A DNA stretch of 55,805 nt from Ignavibacteriales bacterium. GTDB taxonomy: Bacteria > Bacteroidota > Ignavibacteria > T3Sed10-11. The notes beneath the pieces are model-generated. The model saw only the letters and a program-made list of their open reading frames with translations, did no database searches and was not told the DNA's origin. This document shows positions 1-9,392 of the stretch, one piece after another (position 1 is the first letter of the stretch; each line of letters begins with the position of its first letter). Location: NCBI GenBank assembly GCA_003562775.1, contig PWTU01000501.1:1-55805 (forward strand), given 5' to 3'. Made by a program: the position numbers and the translations under genes.

Positions 1-1400
1 CCTTCATCGCTGTCATAGGGGAGACCACGGGCCATTAAAAGTGCGCCGAGATTTGCGTAGCCGAGTCCGAGCGGGCGATAGTCGTGTGAGTTCTTTTCGA
101 TTTTCTCGGTGGGGTAGCTGGCATTACCGACGATGATTTCCATTGCGGTGATAACAATATCTACCGCTTTTTTAAATCGTTCGATATCGAATTCGCCGTC
201 CTGCCGGCGAAACTTCATAAGATTGAGCGAGCCGAGATTGCAGGACGAATTATCAAGGAACATATATTCACTGCACGGATTCGATGCGTTAATCGGTGCG
301 GTATTCGGGCAGGTATGCCAGTTATTAACGGTTGTATGGAACTGCATCCCCGGGTCGCCGCAAATCCATGCAGACTCTACAATTTCGTTCATAAGATCGC
401 GTGCTCTATAGGTATCGACCGGTTTGCCGTTCCGAACGGTTTTCGTTGTCCACTCTTTATCTTCGAGAATTGCGCGCATAAAATCGTCGGTTACCCGTAC
501 CGAGTGATTTGCATTTTGATAGGCAACGGAATCATACGCGCCGCCGGGAACATTAAACCCCGGGTCGTACCCGGATTCGATCAACGCCCATGCTTTTTTT
601 TCTTCATCGGCTTTGCAGTTTATAAAATCCCTGATGTCAGGATGATCGGCGTTTAATATAACCATCTTTGCAGCGCGTCGTGTTTTACCACCCGATTTTA
701 TAACACCGGCGAATGCATCATAACCTTTCATAAACGAAACGGGACCCGATGCGGTGCCGCCGCCTGAGAGTTTTTCTTTTGAAGACCGAAGCGTAGATAG
801 ATTCGATCCGGTTCCCGACCCCCATTTAAATAACCGGCCTTCCGTGCGGGCAAGCTCAAGGATAGATTCCATTGTATCGTCTACCGAGTTGATGAAGCAG
901 GCAGAACATTGCGGTTTCTCTTCGATCCCGCAGTTAAACCAGACCGGGCTGTTAAATGAATAGTGCTGATGAACCAACAAATAACATAATTCATGGTAGA
1001 ATGCTTCCGCATCTTCATCGGTATTAAAGTAATCGCCCTGCTTACCCCATTCAGTAATGGTACGAGCAACGCGATCGACGAGCTGACGAACACTTGTTTC
1101 ACGTTCCGGCGTCCCGAGTTGACCGTGGAAATATTTTGAAACAACGACATTGGTTGCAGTCATCGACCATGACTTTGGAACCTCTACATCCTTTTGTTCG
1201 AATATGATTTCACTGCGCTCGTTTGTAATTGAGGCGGTTCGATACTCCCATTCCATCTCGTCAAAAGGATGTTTTCCTTTTTTTGTAAAATACCGTTGGA
1301 TGGTTAAGCCAACCCCTTTACGGTTACTCTCGAGACGGTCGACAGTGCTCTGATCGGTCCTATCCGATACGGTGCGGGTGGTATTTTTGGTGTTCCCCAT
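1..1400 (-). CDS. nrdJ: Adenosylcobalamin-dependent (class II) ribonucleotide reductase, N-terminal part, cut by window edge
   Basis: Reading the minus strand from the ATG at 1400 gives about 466 uninterrupted codons that run off the left edge. The start is set by GGAGGG eight bases upstream. The product would reduce ribonucleotides to deoxyribonucleotides in the cytoplasm using adenosylcobalamin. Visible family signatures are SPVWFNCGI and QCSACFINSVDDTMESI in the first third, KWGSGTGSNLS, the GGKTRRAAKM segment, and NPCSEYMFLDNSSCNLGSL near the cut end, which is typical of NrdJ. The C-terminal part, including the distal radical-site residues and any C-terminal cysteine pair, lies outside the window. 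The gene is transcribed divergently from the TPR operon. I see neither a cobalamin riboswitch nor a clear NrdR box in the leader. Confidence 0.93.
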   Translation of the reverse strand, partial: MGNTKNTTRTVSDRTDQSTVDRLESNRKGVGLTIQRYFTKKGKHPFDEMEWEYRTASITNERSEIIFEQKDVEVPKSWSMTATNVVVSKYFHGQLGTPERETSVRQLVDRVARTITEWGKQGDYFNTDEDAEAFYHELCYLLVHQHYSFNSPVWFNCGIEEKPQCSACFINSVDDTMESILELARTEGRLFKWGSGTGSNLSTLRSSKEKLSGGGTASGPVSFMKGYDAFAGVIKSGGKTRRAAKMVILNADHPDIRDFINCKADEEKKAWALIESGYDPGFNVPGGAYDSVAYQNANHSVRVTDDFMRAILEDKEWTTKTVRNGKPVDTYRARDLMNEIVESAWICGDPGMQFHTTVNNWHTCPNTAPINASNPCSEYMFLDNSSCNLGSLNLMKFRRQDGEFDIERFKKAVDIVITAMEIIVGNASYPTEKIEKNSHDYRPLGLGYANLGALLMARGLPYDSDE

Positions 1401-1532
1401 AAGAAAAGCCCTCCGGTTATGTTATCAATGAGTAATTATGATCGTCGGGAATTACTAAATTGTGTTTTTGGTTCATTTTTGAGGATTTTTTTATTTTTAC
1501 TTTCCGATAACAATGTTAGACATAGGACTTTG

Positions 1533-1561
1533 AGTATATATATTTTTTAAATAGGAGTCAA
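1533..1561 (-). promoter_or_regulatory. Promoter of nrdJ
   Basis: On the minus strand TTGACT (1561-1556) is followed after exactly 17 bases by TATACT (1538-1533). This is close to the sigma70 consensus, and transcription would start near 1526, leaving a leader of about 125 nt before the nrdJ ATG. Confidence 0.7.
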
Positions 1562-1835
1562 GAGTTTTTTAAAAAATTTTTCCACATTTTATTAACTCAT
1601 ATACAGGTATGCAAGTTCCTTGAGAAAAAAAATAATCAAATTGATGTAACCCCTTTATTCGTTTATACTTAGGCAAAAATCTAATATTTTCATGTTTTCA
1701 AAGAAATTATCGAAGTCTGAAATTAAAAAGTTGCAGGATGGAACATTTCCCGGCTGTATCACGTCACAAAAGAGTTCACCTGTTTGTTATACGTTTATGA
1801 TGTTAATTTTTATCGGGGAAAAATCTTAATTTCTC

Positions 1836-1864
1836 TTGATTTATAAAAATTCTCGTATTAAATT
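1836..1864 (+). promoter_or_regulatory. Candidate promoter of the TPR/TonB operon
   Basis: TTGATT (1836-1841), a 17-base spacer and TAAATT (1859-1864). The -10 is imperfect but identical to the one proposed for the porX-like gene at 47211. The leader would be about 50 nt before the start at 1924. Confidence 0.4.
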
Positions 1865-1923
1865 TAAACAGGTTATATTATCCGTCTAAGAAAAAACTTT
1901 AAGTACTGACGAAGGAGCGTAAT

Positions 1924-4900
1924 ATGCAATGGAGGGCTGTTCTATCCCTTCTACTCTGTCTGATATTTCTCATTCCTGTATTAGCACAAACCGATAGGCG
2001 TTCAATTGAAGAAGAGCAGGATTATGCATTTGCGGTAGGTTTGTTCAGGGATAGAATGTATCGAATGGCGCATGACGAGTTCAGAAAATTTGTGCGGAAT
2101 TACCCGAACAGTGCCAAGGTGATGAATGCACGATATCTTTCTATCGAGTCGTTATTTTTTCTCGAGAACTACAGCGAAGCAGAACGACAATATTCCCAAT
2201 TTATAAGAGATTATCCAAATAGTCCATATCTTGCCGATGCCTATTTCCGGCTTGGTGAAATAGCATTCCGTGATGACCGTTACCGCGTTGCGATTAGTGC
2301 ATTCCGGACCGTCCTTGAATCCGAACCATCAGAAGACCTGGCAGGAGAAGCTGCATATTGGATCGGTGAATCATATTTAAAAACCGAGGACTACGATAAT
2401 GCGCTTCGCTTTTATCAAATGACTTATGAACATTTTCCGCAAAGCCGTTTACGGGACTATGCGCTTTACTCGATGGGATGGGTGAATGAACGACGAAACA
2501 GGCATGCACTTGCGATTGAATCATATCAAAGATTATTGAGAGAATTTCCCGACAGCCCGTTATATTCCGCCGCATTTGTTCGGGTTGGAGAAAATTATTT
2601 CAACATTCAGGATTACAATCAATCTATTAATTGGTTAAAAGATTCACTTGAAAAGATTACCGACGATCAAAAGCGAGCGGAAGCGGAATACCTTATCGGT
2701 GAATCTTACTACAAACTCGGAAATTACGATGAAGCCCGTGCTGTTTACGAATCATTTCTCACCAGCTACGGAAACCACTGGCTTGCCCGTGAGGTTCGGT
2801 ATGCGCTGGGATGGACATTTGTTGAACTGAGGGATTATGCAAAAGCGGCGGAAGCATTCGAACCACTTATCCGGGGTGATGACGACATAGCAAAAGCTGC
2901 GTCGCTGCGCTACGGTCTGACCTTGAAATATTCAAACAGGCGCGATCGTGCGCGGGAAATACTGCAGCAAACCGCTGCTCGATTTCCGGATTCCCGGTAT
3001 GCTGCAGAAGCGAAGTATGAATTGGGCATGATTTATTATGAGGACAAAGATTACGAAGAAGCTAAGAACGCATTCGAGATAGTCTCGACGAGGTATAGTG
3101 AAAGCAGCATACTGCCGCAGGCAACGCGTATGCTCGGTGAATCGTATATTGCTTTGGGCGATTATCAATCCGCACGTACTGCGTTTGCATCGATAGCCGT
3201 GATGTCGGGCATAACGGATGAACTCAAAAGTGAAGCGATGTATCAGGAAGCGTGGACGCTCTACCGGCAACAACAGTTCCGGCAAGCGGTCGAAAAATTC
3301 GATCCATTCCTTCAGGCATTCCCGAATCATGCGAGAGCCATTGATGCCAATTTCTGGTTAGGTGAATCGCATTATCAGCTTGAAAATTACCGTGAAGCGG
3401 TTTCGAGATATCAGCAGGTAACCGCGGCCGGCACCCAACATCCACGGTACCGTGAGGGATTGTACGGATTAGGTTGGGCGAATTTACGTGCCCAAAGATT
3501 TAATGAAGCTGCTGCGGCGTTCGATGAGTTTGTACGACGGTACCCGCGGTCTGAGTATATCGTTGATGTGCGTCTGCGGCTTGCCGACAGCTACATGGCC
3601 CTCGGTAGATATGTCGAAGCCGTATCCAATTATAGAAGCGTTGTTCAAAACCATCCCGATACACAGGAAATCGATTATGCTCAATTTCAACTCGGACAGG
3701 CGTTGTACCGTTCGGGAAATCGACAGGAAGCGCGAAATGAATTCCGCAGACTTGTGGAAAATAAACCCAATTCCGACTTAGCTCCCGAAGCACAATATGC
3801 GATCGGATGGACTTTTTTCCAGGCGCAGGATTATGATCGCGCGATCGAAGAATTACGGAGAACGATCGACCTGTTTCCCGGAAGAGTCATCGTGCCGAGG
3901 GCGCATTACAGTATCGGCGATGCATATTACAACAAAGGTCAATACGACGAAGCAATACGGGCATACAGACAGGTACTTGAACGTCATCCGCGCAGTCAAT
4001 ACGTTCCCGATGCTATTACCGGAATTCAATATTCATACACAATGCAAAACAATATGCAGGGTGCTATCAATGTGATCGACGATTTCCTGCGTCAGAATCC
4101 GGGTAGTGAGATGGCAGACCGGCTGATGTTCAAAAAGGGAGACCTCTATTTCAGTCAACAGGAATTTCGCGATGCGATCACGGAGTGGCGGAATTTTATA
4201 AACCGGTATTCCAACAGCGAGCTCGTGCCGGATGCACACTACTGGATCGGTCGCGCTAATCTGATGCTCGTAAACAATAATGAGGCGCTGCAGGCATTCA
4301 ATACCGTGATAAATAATTTTGCGAATAGTTCCGTTGCTCCGAAGGCGTTGTTCGAGATCGGCAGCGTTCACTTGAGTCGGGGGGCATATAATGAAGCGAT
4401 AGCGGCATTCGATCGGCTTGAGCGTAACTACGGCGCCTCGGATCCGGCTATTGAAGGCGCGTATAAAAAAGGAATGGCTCTTAAAGGGATGAACAGAAAC
4501 GAAGATGCACGGATGCAATTTGAGAAAGTTAGGAATGAACATCCCGATTCACGATTTGCATATCTCGGCACTACCGGTATTGCCCGAATTTTGCAGCAGG
4601 AGGGGGCCGTTGCCGAAGCTATACAAATGCTGCGCACCGTCGTATCGGCGCGCTCGGATGATGTCGGCGCAGAAGCTCAATATCTGATTGGAAGGTATGA
4701 GTTACAACGCGGTAATTATCAGGATGCGATCACTCAGCTATTACGCGTGCGTTATGTATTTCCGGGCGCCACGGAATGGGTAGCTCGTTCATACCTCGGT
4801 TTGGGTGAAGCATACGAAGCGACAAACCAAACCGCACGTGCCCGCGAAGCATATCAAACGCTTATTCAACAACACCAGGAAACCGAATTTGCACGTGAAG

Positions 4901-4935
4901 CAGAGACGAAATTGCGGAGGCTTGGAAGTTCATGA
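1924..4935 (+). CDS. Giant secreted tetratricopeptide-repeat protein
   Basis: A 1003-residue protein beginning with a Sec signal peptide (residues 1-21, hydrophobic core LLLCLIFLIPVL, then AQ). The rest is almost wholly TPR units of about 35-37 residues, more than twenty by eye, with the YbgF/BamD flavour (patterns such as YPNSPYLADAYFRLGEIAF and DAHYWIGRANL). No catalytic domain is visible. GAAGGAG lies just upstream of the ATG. It is first in an operon with an outer-membrane barrel (4-bp ATGA overlap), a SPOR protein and ExbB-ExbD-TonB, so a periplasmic or outer-membrane-attached scaffold role is inferred. Repeat architecture is certain; the partner is not known. Confidence 0.9.
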   Translation: MQWRAVLSLLLCLIFLIPVLAQTDRRSIEEEQDYAFAVGLFRDRMYRMAHDEFRKFVRNYPNSAKVMNARYLSIESLFFLENYSEAERQYSQFIRDYPNSPYLADAYFRLGEIAFRDDRYRVAISAFRTVLESEPSEDLAGEAAYWIGESYLKTEDYDNALRFYQMTYEHFPQSRLRDYALYSMGWVNERRNRHALAIESYQRLLREFPDSPLYSAAFVRVGENYFNIQDYNQSINWLKDSLEKITDDQKRAEAEYLIGESYYKLGNYDEARAVYESFLTSYGNHWLAREVRYALGWTFVELRDYAKAAEAFEPLIRGDDDIAKAASLRYGLTLKYSNRRDRAREILQQTAARFPDSRYAAEAKYELGMIYYEDKDYEEAKNAFEIVSTRYSESSILPQATRMLGESYIALGDYQSARTAFASIAVMSGITDELKSEAMYQEAWTLYRQQQFRQAVEKFDPFLQAFPNHARAIDANFWLGESHYQLENYREAVSRYQQVTAAGTQHPRYREGLYGLGWANLRAQRFNEAAAAFDEFVRRYPRSEYIVDVRLRLADSYMALGRYVEAVSNYRSVVQNHPDTQEIDYAQFQLGQALYRSGNRQEARNEFRRLVENKPNSDLAPEAQYAIGWTFFQAQDYDRAIEELRRTIDLFPGRVIVPRAHYSIGDAYYNKGQYDEAIRAYRQVLERHPRSQYVPDAITGIQYSYTMQNNMQGAINVIDDFLRQNPGSEMADRLMFKKGDLYFSQQEFRDAITEWRNFINRYSNSELVPDAHYWIGRANLMLVNNNEALQAFNTVINNFANSSVAPKALFEIGSVHLSRGAYNEAIAAFDRLERNYGASDPAIEGAYKKGMALKGMNRNEDARMQFEKVRNEHPDSRFAYLGTTGIARILQQEGAVAEAIQMLRTVVSARSDDVGAEAQYLIGRYELQRGNYQDAITQLLRVRYVFPGATEWVARSYLGLGEAYEATNQTARAREAYQTLIQQHQETEFAREAETKLRRLGSS

Positions 4936-6746
4936 GAATGATTTTTGTAATATTCACAGTTTTTATACTATTGGTATCTAATGATGCCCCGGCACAGGAA
5001 CAGGAGCGTCCGGTGCCGCCGCCGAGAGAACCACAAGTTCCGGCGACAGATAGAATCGAACGGGAAGAACCGCAGCGCGAACGCTTACCCGAATTTGAAT
5101 TGCCCGAATATATAATTACCGGACGGGCGGTTTTCAGATTACCTTATGTCCAGAAACCGAAATTCAGCGAGCAAAATGTTTACATAGCAGAAGTATCCGA
5201 AACGATGACCGGTGTAGACCGCGGCATCGATACCTCGCCGATAGATGTTCCGACAAAATCCTTCGGTGAATTTACCGATATCCCTTCTATGCAACACGGT
5301 CAGGTAAGGATCGGATTCGGTCTATTCAATACACCGGTGTTCTCCGGATGGACAAATTTAAGAACCGCTGCCTGGGATGTCTCGGGACGTTTATCTTATA
5401 TGAATACCGAAGGATATGAACCATTTGCGAAGGGATACGACGTCGACGGATCCTTCCAGTTTGGCTACCGCATTCCTCAGAATGCACCGGCGTTTTTCCG
5501 CGGCGGACGTCCGTATCTCGCAATCGGTTTTGAGGGATTTAAATACGGATTATTCACCTCGATGGTAGCCGATACCTCACAACCCGTTAATGGATTTCCA
5601 ATGATCCCCGGTGGAACGGATTTACGGGACCGAACCTTCCGATCCAATTTATCTGAAATCGGTTTTCAATCGGGACCGGATGCGCCGTTTGATTATGATT
5701 TATCATTCGCCTGGAGGGGATCGACTATCGAAGACGAACGAGGTCCTGTTCCGCAATTAAATGATGATGAATTACAACTACGTTTATCCACACTCGGGTA
5801 TATTGGTCCGGTGCGATTTCGATCCGATATCAACTATATAGCTAATAATCTCGATTTTGAGATTGATAGATCAATCAACGACCCTCGTTTCTTCAAGGGT
5901 TCAGTGAAAGCATTATTCCCGGTATTGAGCAATTTTTTATCGATAGAGTTGGGCGGCAGCTATTATTCTTTCAATGACACGCATTCCGATTCTGAAACAT
6001 CGGTAAAGCCATTTGTTGAAATGCGCGTTATGCCGGGGAGAACTTTAACACTTTACGGTCGTTTTGCACCGGAGATTATTCATCGCTCATTGTATTCGCT
6101 GCAAACGTCTCATCCGTATATATCTTGGGGTGATGTGGTTTTTACGTTTCCTCCGGTCACACATGAATTTGCTATAGTGCCAACGGATGAGAAAATTAAT
6201 GTAACTGCGGGAACCGAGTACACACCTCACCGGCGATTAACGGTGAATGCCTTCGCGCAGTATCGTGAAATAGATGCGTATCCGGGATTTCATTTAACAG
6301 ATCATTACGGCACAAACCCGATAACATATTTGGGAACATCAACGTTGTTCTCTGTTAATGCCGATATCCGTTATGCGATAAGCGACCGCGATATTATTAC
6401 AACGCAAACGACTCTTAATTACTCGAAAAATGATTTCTTTGACAAAACGGTCCCGTATATTGCCCCGGTTGAAATTGCCGCGATGTATACTCGCGATTTC
6501 CCGTTTGGTTTGAGAGCGACTGCAGGATTCGAGTATCTCTCTGCACGCCGTGCTTCGTATCTTGGCAGCAGTCCGGAATCTCATCGCACATTAGTCAATC
6601 TCAGTCTTGACCTTCAATATCAATTTCATAATATTATGGGTATGTACATAAAACTTGATAATATATTGGATCAATCGTATGAAAGGTACTATACATATCC
6701 GGCGAGACCGTTTTACATTGAAGGCGGTATACAGATATCATTTTAA
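4932..6746 (+). CDS. Outer-membrane beta-barrel protein, TonB-receptor-like
   Basis: 604 residues: a signal peptide (about 1-21), a proline/glutamate/arginine-rich segment (about 22-55), then LPEYIITGRA, followed by a long stretch of alternating amphipathic strands ending in GGIQISF. The terminal phenylalanine is the usual BAM-recognition signature of outer-membrane barrels. The C-terminal third resembles the barrel of TonB-dependent receptors (a DNILDQSYERY-like segment), but I see no full plug domain, so it may be a plugless relative. The ATG overlaps the stop of the TPR gene (ATGA), implying translational coupling. The ExbB/ExbD/TonB genes downstream suggest energised transport or envelope anchoring. 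The substrate is unknown. Confidence 0.75.
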   Translation: MRMIFVIFTVFILLVSNDAPAQEQERPVPPPREPQVPATDRIEREEPQRERLPEFELPEYIITGRAVFRLPYVQKPKFSEQNVYIAEVSETMTGVDRGIDTSPIDVPTKSFGEFTDIPSMQHGQVRIGFGLFNTPVFSGWTNLRTAAWDVSGRLSYMNTEGYEPFAKGYDVDGSFQFGYRIPQNAPAFFRGGRPYLAIGFEGFKYGLFTSMVADTSQPVNGFPMIPGGTDLRDRTFRSNLSEIGFQSGPDAPFDYDLSFAWRGSTIEDERGPVPQLNDDELQLRLSTLGYIGPVRFRSDINYIANNLDFEIDRSINDPRFFKGSVKALFPVLSNFLSIELGGSYYSFNDTHSDSETSVKPFVEMRVMPGRTLTLYGRFAPEIIHRSLYSLQTSHPYISWGDVVFTFPPVTHEFAIVPTDEKINVTAGTEYTPHRRLTVNAFAQYREIDAYPGFHLTDHYGTNPITYLGTSTLFSVNADIRYAISDRDIITTQTTLNYSKNDFFDKTVPYIAPVEIAAMYTRDFPFGLRATAGFEYLSARRASYLGSSPESHRTLVNLSLDLQYQFHNIMGMYIKLDNILDQSYERYYTYPARPFYIEGGIQISF

Positions 6747-6774
6747 AATCATTCAATAACTGGAGGGAATAATA

Positions 6775-7428
6775 ATGCCCGATCTCAATTTAAAAGATGA
6801 AGAAGAGTTTTCGGATGAGAATCAGAACTATGAGAAGAAGCCCCGTAAGGCGCGATTCCATGGAAGCGGCAGAGGAGGGGGGAACACGGATAAAATCCTA
6901 ATAATCGCGACGATTGTGATATTGCTTATTCTCGGCGCGGTGATGTTGAACCAGTTCGGTGTTGTTAATCTGTGGGGAACAGGCGATACACGGGTAACGG
7001 TTGCATTACCTCCGCTCGAAGATGAAGTCGTCGAACCGGTCCCGGAACCGCGAGAACCGACATTAACGCCGGCGCCGGAAATAAGAGAACCCGAACCGGA
7101 AGATCCACCGCGTCAGGAACCGGCGACTCGCCCGGCTCGTGAGCCGGAACCCGAACGCGAGACTCCACGGGAAATCCGGCCCTCCGGTACAGGTCAATAT
7201 TCCGTGCAGGTGTCATCATGGAGAAGCAGGCAAAATGCCGATCGGCAAGCTCAACAATTAAGAGATGTGGGAAAAGATGCGTTCGTATCACAGGGTACGG
7301 TAAACGGAACGACATGGTACCGTGTTCAAATAGGACGCTATCAGACAATAGAAGAAGCGGAAAGAGCCGCAGAAAATTTCCAGCTTGTACTTGAGGCAGG
7401 TTGGGTGGTTGTTCGAATTGATAATTAA
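6775..7428 (+). CDS. SPOR-domain membrane protein
   Basis: 217 residues. A short charged cytoplasmic N-terminus is followed by one transmembrane helix (about 41-58), a periplasmic linker very rich in Pro, Glu and Arg (about 80-137), and a C-terminal SPOR domain (about 141-215) starting at QYSVQVSSW and containing WYRVQIGRY. SPOR domains bind denuded glycan strands of peptidoglycan, so this protein probably links the inner membrane to the cell wall. GGAGGGA precedes the ATG. The linker composition resembles the N-terminal tail of the barrel gene upstream and the TonB linker downstream, in keeping with one envelope-spanning assembly. Confidence 0.85.
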   Translation: MPDLNLKDEEEFSDENQNYEKKPRKARFHGSGRGGGNTDKILIIATIVILLILGAVMLNQFGVVNLWGTGDTRVTVALPPLEDEVVEPVPEPREPTLTPAPEIREPEPEDPPRQEPATRPAREPEPERETPREIRPSGTGQYSVQVSSWRSRQNADRQAQQLRDVGKDAFVSQGTVNGTTWYRVQIGRYQTIEEAERAAENFQLVLEAGWVVVRIDN

Positions 7429-7467
7429 TGTTTACTAAAGCTGGGAATAATATTTAAAGGAGTTATT

Positions 7468-8175
7468 ATGGATTATCTTTCGATAGTTGCACGCGGCGGT
7501 TGGTTGATGCTGCCGATTTTTATTTGTTCTTTAATTGCGGTTTTTATTATTATTGAGCGCTTTCTTGTTTTGCGCCGTGCTCGTATGGATGTGGGACAAT
7601 TTATGCTCAAAATTAAAAGCATTTTACACCGGGGAGATGTGGAAGGCGTCAGAAGTTTTTGTTCTCAAAAAGAATCACCGCTTGCACACATATTGAAAAA
7701 AGCCATCTCAAAGTACGAAGAGGGGTGGGATAAGGTGCGTGAAGCAATTGAGAATCAGGGCAAGATAGAAATATATAATCTTGAGAAGCGCCTCAACATT
7801 CTCGCAACCGTTGCGGGCATCGCTCCTCTAATCGGTTTTCTCGGAACGGTGACCGGGATGATTCTTGCTTTTATGCGGATTGAAAGTCTGGGTGGAAATG
7901 TAAATCCTTCCGATCTTGCCGGCGGTATATGGCAGGCATTGCTGACAACGGCATTCGGCCTATCGGTCGGTATTATTGCGTATGGTTTTTATAATTATTT
8001 CGTTACCCGTGTTGCCCGGTTTGTTCATGAACTTGAGATGACTTCAACCGAGTTTCTTGAAATATTAAAAGGCGGAGGCGACCGGCGCCGGAGTGGAGAG
8101 CAACAGCGCGGTCAACGACAAGCGTCGAGAACGGTATATGAAGAGGATTATTTTAAAGAAAAAGAGGGATCGTGA
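7468..8175 (+). CDS. exbB: ExbB/TolQ-family proton channel subunit
   Basis: 235 residues of the MotA/TolQ/ExbB family. One N-terminal membrane helix (about 11-31), a cytoplasmic loop, then two helices at about 105-130 and 150-175 with the conserved small-residue pattern (TVAGIAPLIGFLGTVTGMI and GIWQALLTTAFGLSVGI). With ExbD it forms the proton-motive-force channel that energises TonB or Tol systems. The C-terminal tail is charged (RRRSGEQQRGQR). A TAAAGGAG ribosome site precedes the ATG, and the stop overlaps the exbD start. Assignment to ExbB rather than TolQ rests on the tonB gene two places downstream. Confidence 0.93.
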   Translation: MDYLSIVARGGWLMLPIFICSLIAVFIIIERFLVLRRARMDVGQFMLKIKSILHRGDVEGVRSFCSQKESPLAHILKKAISKYEEGWDKVREAIENQGKIEIYNLEKRLNILATVAGIAPLIGFLGTVTGMILAFMRIESLGGNVNPSDLAGGIWQALLTTAFGLSVGIIAYGFYNYFVTRVARFVHELEMTSTEFLEILKGGGDRRRSGEQQRGQRQASRTVYEEDYFKEKEGS

Positions 8176-8579
8176 TGAAGTTCAAAACTGAAAATAAATT
8201 ACTTGCAATGTTCAGTTATGCATCGCTGACCGACATTGTGTTCTTACTTCTGATATTTTTCCTGCTCTCTTCGTCGTTTGTTATTCAGCCGGGAATTAAG
8301 GTACAACTCCCGCATGCAGAAACAGGAGAGCCGCAGACGGAACGCCAGGTGATCATAACGGTAACCGAGGCCGGCGATATATTTTTCAATAACGAGCAGA
8401 TATCAATCGGTGATCTGGGAGCGCGAATGCTTCCGGTGATGGAACGCGACCCCGATAATGTTGTTATAATACAGGCAGACCGCACGGTGAGTTTACAAAA
8501 TACAATAGAAGTTATCGACATCGCCAAAGCGGTCGGGGCGACCCGGTTTAATATTGCAACCGAACCTTTGAGACGATAG
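8175..8579 (+). CDS. exbD: ExbD/TolR-family protein
   Basis: 134 residues with one N-terminal transmembrane helix that contains the conserved aspartate (SLTDIVFLLLIFFLL) and a periplasmic domain ending in GATRFNIATEP. The aspartate carries protons in the ExbB/ExbD channel. A GTG at 8172 is in frame one codon earlier, but the ATG at 8175 is better spaced from the AGAGGG ribosome site and overlaps the exbB stop as TGATG, so I chose it. ExbB, ExbD and TonB are consecutive here. Confidence 0.93.
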   Translation: MKFKTENKLLAMFSYASLTDIVFLLLIFFLLSSSFVIQPGIKVQLPHAETGEPQTERQVIITVTEAGDIFFNNEQISIGDLGARMLPVMERDPDNVVIIQADRTVSLQNTIEVIDIAKAVGATRFNIATEPLRR

Positions 8580-8589
8580 GAGGTTTTCT

Positions 8590-9375
8590 GTGGAGAAAGA
8601 TAAATTAAATGGGTGGATCGGAACTATAGTGATTCACGGCATTCTTATAGTGTTGTTCGCGATAATGCGTGTATCGTTGGATGCAGAATTGCCCGAATTT
8701 GTGGAGGTGTCGTGGGGAACTATGGCGCAGCAGCAACCGGCCCGTGCACAGCAGCCGCCCGAGGTAACGCGCGCCGAAAGGCAGCCGGTCGTCGCTGAAC
8801 GCCGTGAAGCGCCCGCGGTTCAACGGCCGGTCGATTTGCCGGAACGCAGGGAATTGCAACAGGACGATGATATAATTCGACTGCCTGAACGAGATCGTGT
8901 GGATGTGGCACAACGGATAGCGGATGATAGTGAGCAGACGGAAGAGGAGATGCGTGTCCACCGGGAACGGGATGCCGGCGCTATTCTCGGAGAACGTGAA
9001 AGGTTCCAATTTCCGATGCCGGAGGATGTACGGGACGATTCACGTGTTGCAGCCGGGACATCACCCGACAGACGGGAAACGGACAGTGATATATCGTATG
9101 CACTTGAGTGGGTAGGCGATGTTACAAGAAAAAAAGTAAGCGGCACCCTTCCCGAGTATCCGCCGGGAGTAAACGTCGAAGCGGTTATCCGGTTACGGGC
9201 GACAGTATTTCCGGACGGTACAATAAAGTCAGTACATCCCGTGCAGCGCGGTAACCCACGGCTCGAAGAAACCGCACAGGCGGCTGTGCGATATTGGCGA
9301 TTTGAACCGCTCAGCAGAACACAACCACAGGTTGAACAGGATTGTTTTATCACATTTCATTTCACGCTGCAGTAA
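8590..9375 (+). CDS. tonB: TonB-family energy transducer
   Basis: 261 residues starting at GTG, fixed by AGGAGG at 8578-8583. One N-terminal membrane anchor (about 10-28), a long proline/arginine/glutamate-rich periplasmic segment (about 48-150), and a C-terminal TonB domain (about 190-261) with VEAVIRLRATVFPDGTIKSV and AVRYWRFEPL. TonB proteins couple ExbB/ExbD to outer-membrane receptors, and the barrel protein in this operon is the obvious candidate partner. It is the last gene of the operon, ending 17 bp from the convergent gmhA. Confidence 0.92.
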   Translation: MEKDKLNGWIGTIVIHGILIVLFAIMRVSLDAELPEFVEVSWGTMAQQQPARAQQPPEVTRAERQPVVAERREAPAVQRPVDLPERRELQQDDDIIRLPERDRVDVAQRIADDSEQTEEEMRVHRERDAGAILGERERFQFPMPEDVRDDSRVAAGTSPDRRETDSDISYALEWVGDVTRKKVSGTLPEYPPGVNVEAVIRLRATVFPDGTIKSVHPVQRGNPRLEETAQAAVRYWRFEPLSRTQPQVEQDCFITFHFTLQ

Positions 9376-9392
9376 ATATTTACCGCTCGTTA

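Larger units (their letters stand above)
1401..1923. other. Divergent intergenic region, nrdJ / TPR operon
   Basis: This 523-bp AT-rich gap separates two divergent genes. It holds a strong minus-strand sigma70-type promoter for nrdJ (1533-1561), a weaker plus-strand candidate for the TPR operon (1836-1864), and ribosome-binding sites next to each start codon. I see no convincing ORF, RNA gene or riboswitch; the centre (about 1600-1800) is featureless apart from A/T runs. Confidence 0.6.

Noticed and set aside
133-1353. Several plus- and minus-strand frames of 60-113 codons inside nrdJ
   Set aside because: They are out-of-frame shadows of the nrdJ coding sequence, which reads continuously from 1400 to the window edge.
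1401-1526. Cobalamin riboswitch in the nrdJ leader
   Set aside because: Expected for a B12-dependent enzyme, but no B12-box-like sequence or suitable fold is visible in 125 nt.
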